From Microbacteriaceae bacterium (lineage in GTDB: Bacteria > Actinomycetota > Actinomycetes > Actinomycetales > Microbacteriaceae): a stretch of 11,548 nt of DNA. The stretch lies in assembly GCA_012719255.1 (NCBI GenBank), contig JAAYAS010000041.1:1-11548 (forward strand), read 5' to 3'. Positions 6,030 through 11,548 of the stretch are shown in pieces. Numbering within the stretch: the first letter of the stretch is position 1; every line of letters starts with the position of its first letter. The notes beneath the pieces were generated by a model that saw only the letters and a program-made list of their open reading frames with translations, was not told where the DNA came from and made no database searches. A program made the position numbers and the translations under genes.

Positions 6030-6768
6030 CGCGGCCGTTCTGGTCGAAGGCGGCGGCGGTCGCCGGCATGAGGGCCTGCCACTCGCGCTCCATCGCCTCG
6101 GCGCACATCTCGATCTCGCGCTGCGGGAACGACGGGAAGTGCGAGTCGTCGCGCTTCGTGCGCAGCGAGAGGAAGTTCATCAGCGAGCGGGCGTTCATCG
6201 TCACGTACATCGACGAGTAGATGTTCAGCGGCAGCACCATGCGCGCGACCTCGCGCGCGACGCCGGCCTCGAGCATCCGCTCGTAAGCGGCGTAGGCCTC
6301 GGTGCTCGTGCGCCGGATCTCGGCCTCGACGAGATCGTGCTGCGCGTCGGTGCCGGGGTGGAACTCGTACTTGCCGGGGCGCCCCTCCTGCACGAGCATC
6401 CGGTCGCGGGCGGGCACGTGGAACACCGGGCGCAGCTGCCGGTAGCGTCCCGACTCCTCGTTGTAGCTCGCGATGCGGTGGCGCTGGAACTCGCGGAACA
6501 CGAAGATCGGCGCCTGCACGTAGAACGTCATCGAGTTGTGCTCGAAGGGCGTGCCGTGGCGGTCGCGCATCAGGTAGTTGATGAGGCCGAGGTCGCGCTT
6601 GCCGAGGCCCTCGCCGTCGGTCTCCCGCTCTCCGGCCGCCTCGGCCCGGTCGAGGGTCTGCTCGCCGATCGTCGACACCCGGGCCGAGTAGAGCACATCG
6701 TGGTCGGAGGCCTGTGCGCGGACGAGCTCGACGGTCACATCGCTGCGGAAAACGGTTGCTTCGGTCAC
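6019..6768 (-). CDS. thyX: FAD-dependent thymidylate synthase ThyX
   Basis: A 249-residue flavin-dependent thymidylate synthase that makes dTMP from dUMP with methylenetetrahydrofolate as carbon donor and NADPH as reductant. The diagnostic motif RHR-x7-S is present as RHRIASYNEES (96-106), continuing GRY. Other family landmarks are RHGTPFEHNSMTFYV (70-84), AREVARMVLP (171-180) and RSLMNFLSLR (194-203). Length is normal. The start is GTG at 6768-6766. There is no convincing Shine-Dalgarno; TAGGGT ends 6 nt before the GTG, consistent with a leaderless mRNA. The gene follows the TPR membrane protein after 16 nt and overlaps hemW. In Corynebacterium glutamicum the order is dapB-thyX-dapA; here dapA is replaced by hemW. 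Confidence 0.97.
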   Translation of the reverse strand: MTEATVFRSDVTVELVRAQASDHDVLYSARVSTIGEQTLDRAEAAGERETDGEGLGKRDLGLINYLMRDRHGTPFEHNSMTFYVQAPIFVFREFQRHRIASYNEESGRYRQLRPVFHVPARDRMLVQEGRPGKYEFHPGTDAQHDLVEAEIRRTSTEAYAAYERMLEAGVAREVARMVLPLNIYSSMYVTMNARSLMNFLSLRTKRDDSHFPSFPQREIEMCAEAMEREWQALMPATAAAFDQNGRVAP

Positions 6769-6774
6769 CCGGCC

Positions 6775-6780
6775 ACCCTA
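6775..6780 (-). promoter_or_regulatory. Putative -10 element (TAGGGT) for leaderless thyX
   Basis: TAGGGT on the minus strand sits 6 nt before the thyX GTG, in the 16-nt gap after the TPR gene. Actinobacterial -10 boxes often have the form TANNNT. No -35 box is evident. It is part of a 12-nt word that recurs before the M16 peptidase gene. Confidence 0.42.
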
Positions 6781-6784
6781 CCGG

Positions 6785-7243
6785 TCAGCGCCGGGCGCCG
6801 CGGTCGAGGTCGATCGCCGTGCGCATCGCCTTGCGCGCCCGCGGCGTGTCGCCGGAGGCCCGGTAGGCGAGCGCGAGGCGCGCCCAGCTGCGGTAGTCGT
6901 CGGGCGCCTCCTCGACGCCGCGCTTCCACTGCTCGAAGTCGGCGTCGGCGTCCTCGCGCACGTAGCGCCCGCTCGGCCGCTTCGGGAGCGTGTCCTCGGG
7001 GAGCTCGTCGGCGGCGGCCATCCGCTCGAGGATCGCGTTGCCGCGCTGCGTGAACTGCAGGTCGCGGATCACGACGATGACGCCGAGCACCGGGAACAGC
7101 AGCAGCACGACGCCCATCGCGATCGCGATCGGCGCGCCCGAGACGATGAACCCCCAGGCCATCTGGAAGACGACGACGAGGTAGAGGGCCGCGAGCAGCG
7201 TGATGAGGATGACCGCGATCTTCGCGTTCGGCCAGCGGCTCAT
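6785..7243 (-). CDS. Small membrane protein with one C-terminal TPR
   Basis: A 152-residue protein of unknown function. Two hydrophobic spans at about 9-35 and 37-59 should anchor it in the membrane. A charged linker follows (60-115), with many acidic residues at 98-115. Residues about 118-147 (RSWARLALAYRASGDTPRAR onward) fit the tetratricopeptide repeat pattern: W120, L123, Y127, A136 and A143 are at the expected spacing. One repeat alone is short for a TPR domain, so it may mediate dimerisation or partner binding. The ATG at 7243-7241 overlaps the dapB TGA as ATGA, a strong sign of translational coupling. From memory, similar small proteins sit beside dapB in related genera. No enzyme motif is seen. 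Confidence 0.85.
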   Translation of the reverse strand: MSRWPNAKIAVILITLLAALYLVVVFQMAWGFIVSGAPIAIAMGVVLLLFPVLGVIVVIRDLQFTQRGNAILERMAAADELPEDTLPKRPSGRYVREDADADFEQWKRGVEEAPDDYRSWARLALAYRASGDTPRARKAMRTAIDLDRGARR

Positions 7244-7989
7244 GCGCGGGCCCCCGCCGGCGGGAGCAGCTCGTCGAGGCCGAGCAGCCCGTCGAGGCCG
7301 ACCTCGAGGCCCTCGAGCCCCGTCACCGCGCGCAGCGCGAGCCGGATGCCCTCGACGTAGGCGTCCTGCGAGTACGTCTCGTGGCGGATGTTCAGCGACT
7401 CGCCGGTGCCGCCGAGCACGACCTGCTGGTCGGCGACGACGCCGCGCAGCCGCAGCGAGTGCACCGGGATGCCCTCGACCGTCTGGCCGCGGGCGGGCTG
7501 CTGCGCGTTCGGCGGGGCGAGCGCGGCGCCGCGGGCGGCGGCGATGCGCTCGGCGGTGCGCACCGCGGTGCCCGAGGGCGAGTCGACCTTCGCCTCGTGG
7601 TGGGCCTCGAGGATCTCGATCGAGTCGAAGAAGCGGCCGGCGATCTCGGCGAGCCGGGTCGCGACGACCGAGCCGACCGAGAAGTTCGGCACGACGAGCA
7701 CGCCCCGGCCGGCGGGGATGCGGGCCTCGAGCTCGGCGAGGCGGGCGGCGTCCCAGCCGCTCGTGCCGACGACGACGTCGAGCCCGTGCTCGAGGGCGGC
7801 GTCGACGGCGCGCACCGAGGCGTCGTAGTTCGTGACGTCGATGAGCGCGTCGGCGCCGCGCAGCTCGTCGAGATCACTGCCGCTCGACAGCGCGGCGTGC
7901 AGCTCGAGGCCCTCGGTCTCGTCGATGATGCGGCGGATCAGCCCGCCCATGCGCCCGGTGGCGCCCGTGATCGCTACGGAGATCGTCAT
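7240..7989 (-). CDS. dapB: 4-hydroxy-tetrahydrodipicolinate reductase DapB
   Basis: A 249-residue enzyme of the diaminopimelate/lysine pathway. It reduces the DapA product with NAD(P)H to tetrahydrodipicolinate, feeding peptidoglycan and lysine synthesis. The Rossmann nucleotide motif is GATGRMG (9-15). VGTSGW (74-79) and PNFSVGS (101-107) match the family. The active-site signature is EAHHEAKVDSPSGTA (128-142), with the catalytic His and Lys pair (H131, K134). Length fits the short actinobacterial form. I chose the ATG at 7989-7987 because it opens directly onto the Rossmann fold; the frame is open much further upstream only as a shadow of the phosphatase gene. No clear Shine-Dalgarno is present, but TAGGCT lies 7 nt before the ATG. 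It is coupled to the next gene by a 4-nt overlap. Confidence 0.97.
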   Translation of the reverse strand: MTISVAITGATGRMGGLIRRIIDETEGLELHAALSSGSDLDELRGADALIDVTNYDASVRAVDAALEHGLDVVVGTSGWDAARLAELEARIPAGRGVLVVPNFSVGSVVATRLAEIAGRFFDSIEILEAHHEAKVDSPSGTAVRTAERIAAARGAALAPPNAQQPARGQTVEGIPVHSLRLRGVVADQQVVLGGTGESLNIRHETYSQDAYVEGIRLALRAVTGLEGLEVGLDGLLGLDELLPPAGARA

Positions 7990-7996
7990 GCGCCCC

Positions 7997-8002
7997 AGCC
8001 TA
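7997..8002 (-). promoter_or_regulatory. Putative -10 element (TAGGCT) for leaderless dapB
   Basis: TAGGCT on the minus strand ends exactly 7 nt before the dapB ATG, in the 29-nt gap after the histidine phosphatase gene. TAGGCT-like -10 boxes are common in actinobacteria. No -35 box is recognisable upstream. Confidence 0.42.
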
Positions 8003-8018
8003 CCGAGGCGCGCGCCCC

Positions 8019-8618
8019 TCAGAGGTCGGGGTACCAGGTGCGCCCGGTGCGCTCGGCGGGCGCGAGGTGGCTCGCATCGCCGAAGATCACGAGCTCGGGC
8101 GGCCGCACCGAGCGGATGCGGAGCACCGTGAGCGCGCCGTGGAGCGTGCCGAAGGTGAGCCAGCGCCAGCTCGGCAGGTCGAGCACCGCGCGCACGAGCT
8201 CGCCGATGACGAAGTTGTGGGTGACGAGCAGCGTGTGCCGGTCGTCGCGCAGCCGCGTGAGCCAGGTCGCCTCGGCGTCGCGCATCTGCGCCTCGCCCGC
8301 CTCGATCGCCTCGTCGGTGACGCCCGAGAAGAAGCTCTCGTACACCGACGGCGCGCCCTCGCCCGAGGAGGGCACGCACTCGAACAGCAGGTTGCTCGGC
8401 TCGGCGGCCGGCCCCTGCGTGTAGGTGTCGATGATCGCGGCGGTCTCGGCGGCCCGGTCGAGCGGCGAGGTGTACGCCGCGTCGAACGGCACCTTCGCGA
8501 GCCGCGCCCCGATCGCGTGCGCCTGCGCGCGGCCGCGCTCCGAGAGCGGGCCGTCGGCGATGCCGTGCTCGGCGTCCTGCTGCTCGCCGTGGCGGACCAG
8601 GTAGAGGTAGTGGCTCAC
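8019..8618 (-). CDS. Histidine phosphatase family protein (phosphoglycerate-mutase-like)
   Basis: A 199-residue cytoplasmic enzyme of the histidine phosphatase superfamily. The phosphate-accepting histidine is in LVRHGE (7-12, His10). TSPLDRAAETA (50-60) gives the second arginine of the phosphate pocket, and VTHNFVIGE (132-140, His134) supplies the second catalytic histidine. With both histidines and both arginines it should be active, but the substrate (small phosphoester, sugar phosphate or phosphoprotein) cannot be deduced. The residues between about 66 and 115 are the variable cap region. The GTG at 8618-8616 overlaps the M16 TGA as GTGA, and GGAG lies 8 nt upstream, so coupled translation after the peptidase is likely. 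It is not a cofactor-dependent glycolytic mutase by length. Confidence 0.93.
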   Translation of the reverse strand: MSHYLYLVRHGEQQDAEHGIADGPLSERGRAQAHAIGARLAKVPFDAAYTSPLDRAAETAAIIDTYTQGPAAEPSNLLFECVPSSGEGAPSVYESFFSGVTDEAIEAGEAQMRDAEATWLTRLRDDRHTLLVTHNFVIGELVRAVLDLPSWRWLTFGTLHGALTVLRIRSVRPPELVIFGDASHLAPAERTGRTWYPDL

Positions 8619-9961
8619 GGGAGTCGCTCCAGTTCGTCGAGGGCCTCGTCGCTGAGCGGCCCGATCGTCTCGATCGTCCGGCCCGGCTCCACGAGCATCG
8701 CCGCCAGCTCGCGAAGATCCTCCCCCGTGACACTGCGCAGCCGCTCCACGCTCGCGTCGAGATCGAGGAACTCGCCGAGGACGAGCTCGGCGCGGCCGAG
8801 CCGGTGCATCCGCGCGGCGTTCGACTCGAGGGCGAGCGCGCCGGCGCCGGCGCCCGCGCCGAGCGCGTCGTCGATCTCGTGCCGCTCGACGCCGTCGGCG
8901 GCGATGCGCTCGATCTCGGCGCGCACGACCCGCACCGCCTCGGCGGCCTTGTCGGGGCGGCAGCCGACGTAGACGCCCATGACGCCGGCGTCGGCGTGCG
9001 TGGCGCTGAACGAGAACACGCTGTAGACGAGGCCGCGCCGCTCGCGCACCTCCTGGAAGAGCCGCGACGACATGCCGCCGCCGAGGATGTGGTGGAGCAT
9101 GCCGTTCGCCGAGCGGCGCCGGTCGGTCGCGGCGATGCCGTGCGAGCCGATGATGAGGTTCGTCTGCTCGAGCTCGCGCTCGACCCGCTCGAAGCGGCGC
9201 CGCGGCGTGCGTGCGTACGGGGTCGCGTGGCGGCGCGGATGCGGGGCGCCGGGGGCGTCGAGGTCCCAGCCGCCGCGGCGCAGACCCGCCTCGAGCAGCT
9301 CGCGGGCGGCGTCGTGGTCGACGCGGCCGGCGATCGCGACGACGAGGGTGTCGGGCCGGTAGTTCGCGCGGTAGAAGGCGTCGACCTGATCGCGGGTGGT
9401 CGCGAGGATCGACTCGCGCGTGCCGGCGATCGGCCGGCCGAGCGGGTGGCCGTCGAAGTGGGTGGCGTAGAAGCGCTCCCAGAGCACGTCGATCGGGTCG
9501 TCGCCGGCGCTCGCGATCTCCTCGAGGATGACGCCGCGCTCGGTCTCGAACTCGACCGGGTCGATGAGCGAGGAGGTGAGCATGTCGGCGAGCACCTCGA
9601 TCGCCATCGGCAGGTCGTGGTCGCGCACGCGGGCGTGGTAGACGGTCTGCTCGCGCGAGGTCGCGGCGTTGAAGTCGCCGCCGACGCGGTCGAACTCGAG
9701 GGCGACCTCCCGCGCCGAGCGGGTCGGCGTGCCCTTGAACAGCAGGTGCTCGAGGAAGTGGCTCGAGCCGTACTCGGTCTCGGTCTCGTCGCGCGAGCCG
9801 AGGGGCACGAAGCAGCCGATCGCCGCGGATGCGGCGCCGGGCACGTCCTCGGTGATCAGCCGCACGCCGCTCGGCAGGATCGAACGCCGCAGCCGGGCGC
9901 CGCCGGCGACCTCGGCGTCGATCTCGGGCAGGTCGAGCGGGAGCTGGATGGGTGCAGACAT
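8615..9961 (-). CDS. M16 family zinc metallopeptidase (processing peptidase-like)
   Basis: A 448-residue M16B-type peptidase related to the mitochondrial processing peptidase beta subunit. The inverted zinc motif HxxEH is HFLEH (68-72) in GSSHFLEHLLFKGT; the third ligand is Glu148 in ETERGVILEEI, exactly 76 residues after His72. The C-terminal half has LGGGMSSRLFQEVRERRGLV (293-312), the Arg-Tyr segment that binds the substrate backbone in this family. No signal peptide is seen, so it should act in the cytoplasm. Residues 366-378 are an unusual Gly/Ala run. The ATG at 9961-9959 is chosen; TAGGGT lies 9 nt upstream, and only a weak GGGTGG could serve as ribosome binding site. In actinobacteria this gene usually directly follows pnp; here a plus-strand gene separates them. 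Confidence 0.95.
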   Translation of the reverse strand: MSAPIQLPLDLPEIDAEVAGGARLRRSILPSGVRLITEDVPGAASAAIGCFVPLGSRDETETEYGSSHFLEHLLFKGTPTRSAREVALEFDRVGGDFNAATSREQTVYHARVRDHDLPMAIEVLADMLTSSLIDPVEFETERGVILEEIASAGDDPIDVLWERFYATHFDGHPLGRPIAGTRESILATTRDQVDAFYRANYRPDTLVVAIAGRVDHDAARELLEAGLRRGGWDLDAPGAPHPRRHATPYARTPRRRFERVERELEQTNLIIGSHGIAATDRRRSANGMLHHILGGGMSSRLFQEVRERRGLVYSVFSFSATHADAGVMGVYVGCRPDKAAEAVRVVRAEIERIAADGVERHEIDDALGAGAGAGALALESNAARMHRLGRAELVLGEFLDLDASVERLRSVTGEDLRELAAMLVEPGRTIETIGPLSDEALDELERLP

Positions 9962-10090
9962 ATCCGCACCACCCTACCGGCCCCCGCGGCGCCGGGGCTC
10001 GGCCCGCGCACTCGGCGCGCGCTGAACCGGCCGTGCGAGGGTGGGGGCGATCCGACCGATCACCGCAACCCGATCCCAGGAGGAGACGCG
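9962..10090. other. Divergent intergenic region between M16 peptidase and PEBP genes
   Basis: This 129-nt region must hold promoters for both flanking genes. Visible contents are the TAGGGT near the M16 start, a short G+C stem (CCCCG and CGGGG around a 6-nt loop, near 9980-10000), and the AGGAGG ribosome binding site of the PEBP gene at 10078-10083. I see no convincing plus-strand promoter hexamers and no open frame that looks real. Confidence 0.6.
9971..9976 (-). promoter_or_regulatory. Putative -10 element (TAGGGT) upstream of the M16 peptidase gene
   Basis: TAGGGT on the minus strand, 9 nt before the ATG, giving at most a very short 5' leader. It is embedded in CCGGTAGGGTGG, identical to the word before thyX. 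No -35 box is seen. A separate promoter is expected here, because pnp transcription should end at the hairpin at 10650-10699. Confidence 0.42.
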
Positions 10091-10633
10091 ATGACGACGC
10101 TGCCCCAGAACAATCCGTATGAACAGCTCCTGCCCGCCGCGCCGCTCGAGGTGCGCGCAGGCTCGTTCGCCGAGGGCGACCGGCTGCCCCTCGCCCACGT
10201 CGGCGCCTCGCACGGCGGCGAGGCGCTCTCGCCGGCGCTCGAATGGGATGCGGTCGAGGGCGCGAAGAGCTGGTCGGTCACCTGCTACGACCCCGATGCG
10301 CCGACGATGTCGGGCTTCTGGCACTGGGTGGTCTACAACCTGCCCGCCGACTGCACCTCGCTCGCCGAGGGCGTCGGCACCGGCGACCTCGCCGATCTGC
10401 CCGAGGGCGCGGCGCTCGGGTTCAACGAGGCGCTCGGCCGCGAGTTCATCGGCGCCGCTCCCCCGGCCGGCCACGGCCCGCACCGCTACTTCTTCACGGT
10501 GCAGGCGCTCGACGACGTGCTCGACCTCCCCGACGACCTCACCGCCGCCCGCGCGCACTTCATGATGCGCGAGCACGTGATCGCCCGCGGTCACGTGATG
10601 GCGACCTTCGAGCAGCCCGCCGAGGAGGCGTAG
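10091..10633 (+). CDS. YbhB/YbcL family Raf kinase inhibitor-like (PEBP) protein
   Basis: A 180-residue phosphatidylethanolamine-binding-protein family member, cytoplasmic (no signal peptide). The ligand-pocket motifs are all present: CYDPDAPTMSGFWHWVVYNL (65-84) and GHGPHRYFFTVQAL (127-140), with SPALEW (47-52) in front. Bacterial members bind small anionic ligands, but their physiological role is largely unknown. The ATG at 10091 has an excellent ribosome binding site, AGGAGG, 7 nt upstream. Codon use is like that of the neighbours. The two GAT codons in DPDA and EWDA stand out among mostly GAC. The gene is monocistronic: divergent from the M16 peptidase gene and convergent with pnp, from which it is separated by a long hairpin. 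Its place between pnp and the peptidase gene is unusual for actinobacteria. Identification is secure; function is not. Confidence 0.95.
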   Translation: MTTLPQNNPYEQLLPAAPLEVRAGSFAEGDRLPLAHVGASHGGEALSPALEWDAVEGAKSWSVTCYDPDAPTMSGFWHWVVYNLPADCTSLAEGVGTGDLADLPEGAALGFNEALGREFIGAAPPAGHGPHRYFFTVQALDDVLDLPDDLTAARAHFMMREHVIARGHVMATFEQPAEEA

Positions 10634-10649
10634 CCCGCGCCGCGCGCGA

Positions 10650-10699
10650 ACGACGGAGCGCCCCGTCGATCCGAGGGGATCGGCGGGGCGCTCCGTCGT
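10650..10699. terminator. Bidirectional terminator hairpin between PEBP gene and pnp
   Basis: A near-perfect inverted repeat: 23-nt arms at 10650-10672 and 10677-10699 around a 4-nt GAGG loop. The arms pair throughout, with only one G-T (G-U) pair in place of a Watson-Crick pair. The stem starts ACGACGG and is very GC-rich. Neither side has a T tract, which is common for actinobacterial terminators. It lies 16 nt after the PEBP stop and 21 nt after the end of pnp, so it serves both convergent genes. No other inverted repeat of comparable length was noticed in the window. Confidence 0.88.
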
Positions 10700-10720
10700 G
10701 CGGGGCGACCGCGGCGGCGA

Positions 10721-11548
10721 CTACTGCTCGTCGTCGGCGGGCAGCTCGATGCCGGCCTCCTCGGCCGGCGCCTCGGCGCCGTCCTCGTCGAGCACGGGCT
10801 CGAGCGAGAGCTTGCCGCGGTTGTCGACCTTGGTGATGCGCACGAGCAGCTTCTGGCCGATCGAGAGCACCGACTCGACGTCGTCGACGCGCTTGCCGCC
10901 GACGAGCTTGCGCACCTCCGAGATGTGGAGCAGGCCGTCCTTGCCGGGCAGCAGCGACACGAAGGCGCCGAACGAGGCGAGCTTCACGACGGTGCCGAGG
11001 TACTGCTCGCCGACCTCCGGGGTCTGCGGGTTCGCGATCGCGTTGATCGCGTCGCGGGCGGCGTCGGCCGAGGGGCCGTCGGTGGCGCCGATGTAGACGG
11101 TGCCGTCGTCCTCGATCGAGATCTCTGCGCCGGTGTCGTCCTGGATCTGGTTGATGACCTTGCCCTTGGGGCCAATGACCTCGCCGATCTTGTCGACCGG
11201 GACCTGCACCGCGATGATGCGCGGGGCGGTCTCGGCCATCTCGTCGGGCTCGGTGATCACGGCGTTGATCGCCTGGTCGAGGATCTGGATGCGGGCGTCG
11301 TGCGCCTGCTGGAGCGCCGCGTCGAGCACCTCCGAGGGGATGCCGTCGAGCTTCGTGTCGAGCTGCAGCGCGGTGATGAACTCGGCGGTGCCGGCGACCT
11401 TGAAGTCCATGTCGCCGAGGGCGTCCTCGGCGCCGAGGATGTCGGTGAGCGCCTGGTAGCGGGTCTCGCCGTCGATGTCCTCCGACACGAGGCCCATCGC
11501 GATGCCGGCGACCGGCGCGCGCAGCGGCACACCGGCGTTGAGCAGCGA
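10721..11548 (-). CDS. pnp: Polyribonucleotide nucleotidyltransferase (PNPase), C-terminal part
   Basis: The last 275 residues of polynucleotide phosphorylase, the phosphate-dependent 3'-5' exoribonuclease of the degradosome-type machinery; the N-terminal part is beyond the right edge. The visible part starts inside the second RNase PH domain (SLLNAGVPLRAPVAGIAMGL). It carries DILGAEDALGDMDFKVAGT (36-54), whose Asp42, Asp48 and Lys50 match the catalytic E. coli residues Asp486, Asp492 and Lys494. A KH domain follows with VIGPKGKVINQI (124-135), then an S1 domain with YLGTVVKLASFGAFVSLLPG (183-202) and DGLLHISEV. The protein ends in a short acidic tail (about 250-275) after the S1 domain, with no long Arg-rich extension. 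The reading frame is intact to the edge. The stop is TAG at 10723-10721. Confidence 0.97.
   Translation of the reverse strand, partial: SLLNAGVPLRAPVAGIAMGLVSEDIDGETRYQALTDILGAEDALGDMDFKVAGTAEFITALQLDTKLDGIPSEVLDAALQQAHDARIQILDQAINAVITEPDEMAETAPRIIAVQVPVDKIGEVIGPKGKVINQIQDDTGAEISIEDDGTVYIGATDGPSADAARDAINAIANPQTPEVGEQYLGTVVKLASFGAFVSLLPGKDGLLHISEVRKLVGGKRVDDVESVLSIGQKLLVRITKVDNRGKLSLEPVLDEDGAEAPAEEAGIELPADDEQ

Noticed and set aside
5449..7053. Long plus-strand open frame of 534 codons over hemW, thyX and the TPR gene
   Set aside because: It is antisense to three well-recognised genes, with no domain and no ribosome binding site.
9980..10000. GC-rich inverted repeat in the M16/PEBP divergent region
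   Set aside because: The stem is only 5 bp with a 6-nt loop, which is expected by chance in such GC-rich DNA, and it lies where no gene ends.
8804..10633. A 609-codon plus-strand open frame across the M16 gene that runs into the PEBP gene
   Set aside because: Only the last 180 codons (from 10091) have family motifs and a ribosome binding site. The rest is an antisense shadow of the M16 gene, as expected in very GC-rich DNA.
456..11346. The hexamer GGATGC/GCATCC occurs 24 times by my hand count, about threefold more than a rough composition-based estimate
   Set aside because: Many sites are explained by frequent Ile-ATC and Met codons followed by C-rich codons on the minus strand. A few (for example GAT in the PEBP motif DPDA) break the usual GAC preference, but without a codon-context model I cannot call it a signal.
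1..11548. Defence system, prophage, transposon, CRISPR or secondary-metabolite genes
   Set aside because: Every gene of substantial length belongs to a known housekeeping or widespread family. No repeats, integrase, transposase or unusual composition were seen.

Overview
The window is about 11.5 kb of very GC-rich DNA (well over 70% G+C by eye, third codon positions almost all G or C). Gene content, gene order and protein sequences point to an actinobacterium (Actinomycetota). Microbacteriaceae is the most likely family, judged from the hrcA-dnaJ2-rsmE-HIT-phoH order, the pnp / M16 peptidase / dapB / thyX neighbourhood, and a HemW N-terminus that looks like those of that family. This placement is inference and no database was searched. 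All genes are chromosomal housekeeping genes. I see no phage, insertion sequence, CRISPR, toxin or defence genes, and no tRNA or rRNA.

Left block (1-3980, all minus strand, read right to left): hrcA (heat-shock repressor), dnaJ2 (co-chaperone), rsmE (16S rRNA m3U1498 methyltransferase), a HIT-family hydrolase, and the 5' end of phoH, which runs off the left edge. Upstream of hrcA is a CIRCE operator, so hrcA-dnaJ2 (and rsmE, which overlaps dnaJ2) should be autoregulated by HrcA. A strong -10-like hexamer just before the HIT gene suggests that HIT-phoH can also be transcribed separately.

Middle (3980-4802, plus strand): two tandem paralogous DUF4870 small membrane proteins, diverging from hrcA and converging on hemW.

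Right-centre block (4815-9961, all minus strand, read right to left): M16 zinc peptidase, histidine phosphatase, dapB (lysine/peptidoglycan precursor synthesis), a two-TM protein with one TPR, thyX (FAD-dependent thymidylate synthase) and hemW (heme chaperone). Adjacent genes mostly overlap or nearly touch, as in an operon. M16, dapB and thyX lack a clear Shine-Dalgarno sequence but have a TANNNT hexamer 6-9 nt before the start codon, which suggests leaderless or nearly leaderless transcripts.

Right end (10091-11548): a plus-strand PEBP (YbhB/YbcL) gene converges on the 3' end of pnp (polynucleotide phosphorylase, minus strand, cut by the right edge). The two share a long hairpin that should act as a bidirectional terminator. 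I found no previously undescribed system. The most useful observations are the CIRCE operator, the leaderless-promoter pattern, the PEBP gene between pnp and the M16 gene, the direct thyX-hemW junction without dapA, and the duplicated DUF4870 pair.
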